From assembly GCA_021826065.1 (NCBI GenBank), contig JAKADY010000004.1:46087-110086 (forward strand): a stretch of DNA of 64,000 bases, written 5' to 3'. Under the pieces are notes generated by a model, which was not told where the DNA came from, did not search any database, and saw only the letters and a program-made list of their open reading frames with translations. A program made the position numbers and the translations under genes. Position 1 is the stretch's first letter. The number at the start of each line of letters is the position of its first letter. Shown piece by piece: positions 61,163 to 64,000 of this stretch. Origin of the DNA: Pseudomonadota bacterium. GTDB lineage: Bacteria; Pseudomonadota; Gammaproteobacteria; Burkholderiales; Thiobacillaceae.

Positions 61163-62653
61163 ATGAGCCTGGCCGTCGTCCACAGTCGGGCGCTAACGGG
61201 CCTGGATGCCCCGGCGGTCAGCGTCGAGTGTCATCTCGGCGGGGGGCTGCCGCAGTTCAACCTGGTGGGGCTACCCGACACCGAGGTCAAGGAGGCGCGC
61301 GACCGCGTGCGCGCGGCCATCACCCAGTCCGGTTTCGACTTCCCCGCGCGCCGCATCACGGTCAACCTCGCCCCGGCGGACCTGCCCAAGGAATCGGGCC
61401 GCTTCGACCTGCCCATCGCGCTGGCGGTGCTGGCCGCCTCGGGGCAGCTCCCTGTCGAGGCCCTGAAGGACTACGAATTCGCCGGTGAGCTGGCGCTGAC
61501 CGGGGAACTGCGGCCCATCCGCGGGGCGTTGGCCATGCTCCTCGCCTGCCGGCGCGAGGGACGTACTTTCGTCCTGCCCGAGGCCAGCGCGCGCGAGGCG
61601 GCCCTGGTGCAAGGCGCCCGCGTCCTCGCCGCGAAGAGCCTGCTCGCCGTGGCGGCACACCTGTTCGGACGCGAACGTCTGCCGAGGCCGGAACCTTTGG
61701 AGGCGGGGAGCGAGCCTCCCTACCCCGACCTGGCCGACGTCAAGGGCCAGGCCGCCGCCCGGCGGGCCTTGGAGGTCGCCGCAGCAGGCGGACACTCCCT
61801 GCTGATGAGCGGCCCGCCCGGCACCGGCAAGTCGATGCTGGCGGCGCGGCTGCCCGGCATCCTGCCGCCCATGACCGATGCCGAGGCGCTGGAGACCGCC
61901 GCCATCCAGTCGCTCACCGGCCCCTTCCGGCTGGAGCGCTGGCGCGTGCGCCCCTACCGCGCCCCGCATCACTCCGCCTCGGGTGTGGCCCTGGTCGGCG
62001 GCGGCGGCAACCCGCGGCCCGGTGAGGTGAGCCTCGCCCACAACGGCGTGCTCTTCCTCGACGAGCTGCCGGAATTCGATCGCAAGGCGTTGGAGGTCCT
62101 GCGCGAACCCCTGGAGAGCGGCCACATCACCATCTCACGCGCCGCGCACTCAGCCGACTATCCGGCCCGTTTCCAGTTGGTGGCGGCGATGAACCCCTGC
62201 CCCTGCGGCTGGCTGGGGCATCCCAGCGGCAAGTGCCGCTGCAGCCCCGACCAGGTCGCCCGCTATCGCGGCCGCATCTCGGGGCCGCTGCTCGACCGCA
62301 TCGACCTCATGGTCGAGGTGCCCGCCCTACCCGAGGCCGACCTGCTCGCCGCCAGCCCTGGAGAACCCTCCGCCGCGGTGCGCGCACGGGTGGTGGCGGC
62401 GCGCAAGCGCCAGCTCGCCCGCCAGGGCAAGCCCAATGCGCAGCTTGCCGTGCGCGAGATCGACCACCACTGCCGGCCCGACCCCCAAGGCGAACTCCTG
62501 CTCAAACAGGCCATCGCCCGACTCAACCTCTCCGCCCGTGCCTACCACCGCATCCTCAAGGTGGCGCGCACCATCGCCGACCTCGCCGGCGCAGAGACGG
62601 TCGCGGCAGCGCACATCGCCGAGGCCATCCAGTACCGGCGGCTAGCCGGCTGA
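61163..62653 (+). CDS. comM: YifB-family Mg-chelatase-like AAA ATPase (ComM)
   Basis: 496 residues. The N-terminal ChlI-like domain (LTGLDAPAVSVECHLGGGLPQFNLVGLPDTEVKEARDRVRAA) precedes an AAA+ domain with Walker A GPPGTGKSMLA (near 216), LFLDELPEFDRKALEVLREPLE (Walker B) and CPCGWLGHP cysteines. ComM/YifB promotes branch migration in natural transformation; here that is by family. Start at ATG 61163 just after ubiK. Confidence 0.93.
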   Translation: MSLAVVHSRALTGLDAPAVSVECHLGGGLPQFNLVGLPDTEVKEARDRVRAAITQSGFDFPARRITVNLAPADLPKESGRFDLPIALAVLAASGQLPVEALKDYEFAGELALTGELRPIRGALAMLLACRREGRTFVLPEASAREAALVQGARVLAAKSLLAVAAHLFGRERLPRPEPLEAGSEPPYPDLADVKGQAAARRALEVAAAGGHSLLMSGPPGTGKSMLAARLPGILPPMTDAEALETAAIQSLTGPFRLERWRVRPYRAPHHSASGVALVGGGGNPRPGEVSLAHNGVLFLDELPEFDRKALEVLREPLESGHITISRAAHSADYPARFQLVAAMNPCPCGWLGHPSGKCRCSPDQVARYRGRISGPLLDRIDLMVEVPALPEADLLAASPGEPSAAVRARVVAARKRQLARQGKPNAQLAVREIDHHCRPDPQGELLLKQAIARLNLSARAYHRILKVARTIADLAGAETVAAAHIAEAIQYRRLAG

Positions 62654-62867
62654 GCCCTCCTGATTGACTTCCCTGCGTATCGAGGCAGGCACGCCGGTCC
62701 TGCTTGCGCCTAGCGGCAGGCACAGTTTCGGATCAGCCCCAGCTGTCATTGGCCGGGGTCTATCCCAATGGGGATGACGACAGGACGCGGTCGACAGCGT
62801 GCGAGACGCCAGGACTCATCAATCTATCCCTGGAGTTATGCGCAATGAAGTGGTCAAAGGACCTACC
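62654..62867. other. gene-free stretch after yifB
   Basis: Together with the following motif copies, 62654-63078 is a 425-bp gap. Short ORFs cross it, none with a usable start signal or recognisable product. The composition is less GC-rich than neighbouring genes. Confidence 0.5.
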
Positions 62868-62885
62868 TGTCGGAAATATTTACAC
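62868..62885 (+). promoter_or_regulatory. 18-bp motif, copy 1
   Basis: TGTCGGAAATATTTACAC. Its near-identical partner (16 of 18 bases) is at 63024-63041. Spacing between them is 156 bp. AT-rich and imperfectly dyad-symmetric (TGT...ACA). From memory, similar motifs precede genes of the PEP-CTERM/exosortase system; I have not verified this. Confidence 0.45.
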
Positions 62886-63023
62886 TTTGTCTCTCTGACC
62901 ACTCCATGCGGATGGTCTCGCCGCCCCATGAGGGGAGGGCTCCCTGCCTGTCGCAAATTCAATCAGATACGGCCTATCGACGACATCGGACCATTCTGAT
63001 CAGGCATGATAAAGAGATCCGAG

Positions 63024-63041
63024 TGTCGGATATTTTTACAC
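63024..63041 (+). promoter_or_regulatory. 18-bp motif, copy 2
   Basis: TGTCGGATATTTTTACAC, differing from copy 1 at two positions. It lies 38 bp before the first ATG of the next ORF and 570 bp before the exported LamG-like ORF. Confidence 0.45.
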
Positions 63042-63078
63042 CATGACTTTCCCACTGCAAAAATATATCTACTAATCA

Positions 63079-63597
63079 ATGGCTTGTTTCGTAGACCGAG
63101 TCTGGCACGCTACCTGCTTGGTGACGTACGAGGCGAGTGACCCGTGGATCCGATCCACGCGCCATCCGGCAATCCGACCGGCCAAGAGGAACACGATGTA
63201 CCACGGCGGCTTTTTTCTAACGGACGCCGTTCAGACCAGCGGCCTCGTTGCCGATGCTGCCCAAGTGGCCATGAACGACGGCGGCGGCGGTCTGATAGTC
63301 GACAAATGTCTCAACGCCGGGTTCGCAGACGCAAACGACGCCCTGAGAAGTGGGTGCAACGCTAATGGCAGCAACATCGCCGACTGGCAGTGGGCCACCA
63401 AGCTGCTGCCCGCCCTTGGCAGCGATCCCCGTTGGCTTAAATTGAAATCCTCCTCTCGGGGTGGCAGAGCCGCGGCTTTGACTGCAATCGCGGCGCGCTG
63501 TGAACGCGTGTTCACCTTTAACTTGACGGCACAGTGCAAAAAACCATTCTGTGCCCATGACGGGACTCCCGACTGGGATTGTTCAGCAACATGTTGA
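63079..63597 (+). CDS. hypothetical ORF, doubtful
   Basis: 172 codons (or shorter from ATG 63196, MYHGGFFLTDAVQTSGLVAD). The composition is Cys-rich at the end (CKKPFCAHDGTPDWDCSATC) and there is no ribosome-binding site for the first ATG. A 113-codon and a 102-codon ORF overlap it on the other strand. I recognise no family and cannot decide the coding strand. Confidence 0.3.
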   Translation: MACFVDRVWHATCLVTYEASDPWIRSTRHPAIRPAKRNTMYHGGFFLTDAVQTSGLVADAAQVAMNDGGGGLIVDKCLNAGFADANDALRSGCNANGSNIADWQWATKLLPALGSDPRWLKLKSSSRGGRAAALTAIAARCERVFTFNLTAQCKKPFCAHDGTPDWDCSATC

Positions 63598-63610
63598 TGA
63601 GGAAGTCATC

Positions 63611-63898
63611 ATGAGACGATCAACGACGATTGCGACTCTCACGATTGCGCTGTTGTGCTCTGCAACCACCCATGCAGGCCTGCTTGCCTATCTGCCGATG
63701 GATGGGGTAGAAGGGAGTACCAGTATTACCGATACCCAGGGTGGATCATGGCTGTCCATGGGTTCCACCCCACCCTACATCAGCCAATCAAAAAGCCATG
63801 CTGGCGGGGCCTCTGCGTATTTTGCCGGGCAGGGCGGCAGTATCAGAAATACTGTCAGCAGCGCTCTTTATTTCAGTCAAGTCCGAAATTTGCTGTAA
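63611..63898 (+). CDS. truncated exported LamG-like protein
   Basis: 95 codons. Signal peptide (about 1-22, ending THA), then a start of a LamG/concanavalin-like domain (LLAYLPMDGVEGSTSITDTQ, GGASAYFAGQGGSI). It stops at TAA 63896-63898 after about 70 residues of the domain, far short of a full LamG fold (about 150-180). GAGGAAG stands 8 nt before the ATG. Either a pseudogene or a cut-down protein; a frameshift downstream cannot be excluded because the window ends soon after. Confidence 0.55.
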   Translation: MRRSTTIATLTIALLCSATTHAGLLAYLPMDGVEGSTSITDTQGGSWLSMGSTPPYISQSKSHAGGASAYFAGQGGSIRNTVSSALYFSQVRNLL

Positions 63899-63934
63899 AT
63901 CTGCCCCGATCCGGTGAATGACGGATGGTTTTCA

Positions 63935-63970
63935 GCCCGAGAGGGCAACAACGTTGTTGCCCTCTCGGGC
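63935..63970. repeat. perfect 36-bp palindrome
   Basis: GCCCGAGAGGGCAACAAC (63935-63952) is followed immediately by its exact reverse complement (63953-63970), with no loop. It lies 36 bp after the truncated LamG-like ORF. No T-run follows on the plus strand; on the minus strand it is followed by TGAAAACC. It could be a Rho-independent terminator lacking a U-tract, the end of a mobile element, or a protein-binding site. Confidence 0.7.
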
Positions 63971-64000
63971 GGCGGCGCAGGCAGCCGCCCAGTCGTGATA

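Noticed and set aside
63217..63558. Minus-strand ORFs of 113 and 102 codons overlapping the hypothetical plus-strand ORF.
   Set aside because: None has a ribosome-binding site or known domain. I cannot decide the strand and list only the longest plus-strand ORF, at low confidence.

Overview
The window is about 65% GC, densely coded and bacterial. Gene content and order (CutA-DsbD-TlpA, PurM-PurN-DUF3108, PurE-PurK, TorF-type porin-GlnK-Amt, UbiK-YifB, KefB/CvrA antiporters with Xfp phosphoketolase and a split Mrp antiporter) fit a betaproteobacterium of the Nitrosomonadales/Rhodocyclales/Hydrogenophilales kind. I cannot name the genus.

Layout. 1-9.1 kb is housekeeping: a periplasmic redox operon (TlpA-like thioredoxin, DsbD, CutA on the minus strand), FxsA, an AI-2E/PerM transporter, and purine synthesis genes purM, purN, purK and purE around a DUF3108 protein. 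9.1-25.3 kb is an accessory, defence-type island. It holds unknown membrane proteins and a COG3541 nucleotidyltransferase, then a type I restriction-modification operon (HTH-fused HsdM, HsdS, Fic, HsdR, YgjP-like peptidase), a PcfJ-like/HIRAN protein, a small inverted-repeat element, a WYL-domain regulator, and the wreck of a type I-E CRISPR-Cas locus. In that wreck a 5' stub of cas3 runs straight into CRISPR repeats, and one inter-repeat interval holds a T4 Imm-like superinfection-immunity gene. Two decayed transposases close the island. Three palindromes of the form GGCTC(A/G)-5 nt-TGAGCC lie upstream of three promoter regions in the island and suggest a shared regulon.

25.3-36.7 kb returns to core metabolism: algC with a long leader or small RNA, hemN, ilvE, glnE and acs. 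The 3' end of acs is followed by a tandem array of ~146-bp units. Each unit carries a hairpin element plus a spare copy of the acs C-terminal codons. A broken RelE toxin with an intact RHH antitoxin follows.

36.7-47 kb is a stress and ion cluster: UspA, KefB-type and CvrA-type antiporters, DUF2062, a P2-type cation ATPase and phosphoketolase. 47-57.9 kb has a secreted HExGH protein and a split Mrp-type antiporter operon. That operon is interrupted by a Phd antitoxin, a frameshifted ParE/RelE toxin and a 246-bp MITE. 58-60.8 kb is the nitrogen operon porin-glnK-amt, with a recognisable sigma-54 promoter and two NtrC-like sites. ubiK and yifB follow. The last 1.3 kb is low in recognisable genes. 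It has two copies of an 18-bp motif, a truncated exported LamG-like ORF and a perfect 36-bp palindrome.

Recurring theme: small hairpin or mobile elements sit exactly at stop codons (acs, the DUF302 gene, the parE remnant). Many long ORFs antisense to the genes listed are composition artefacts and were left out.
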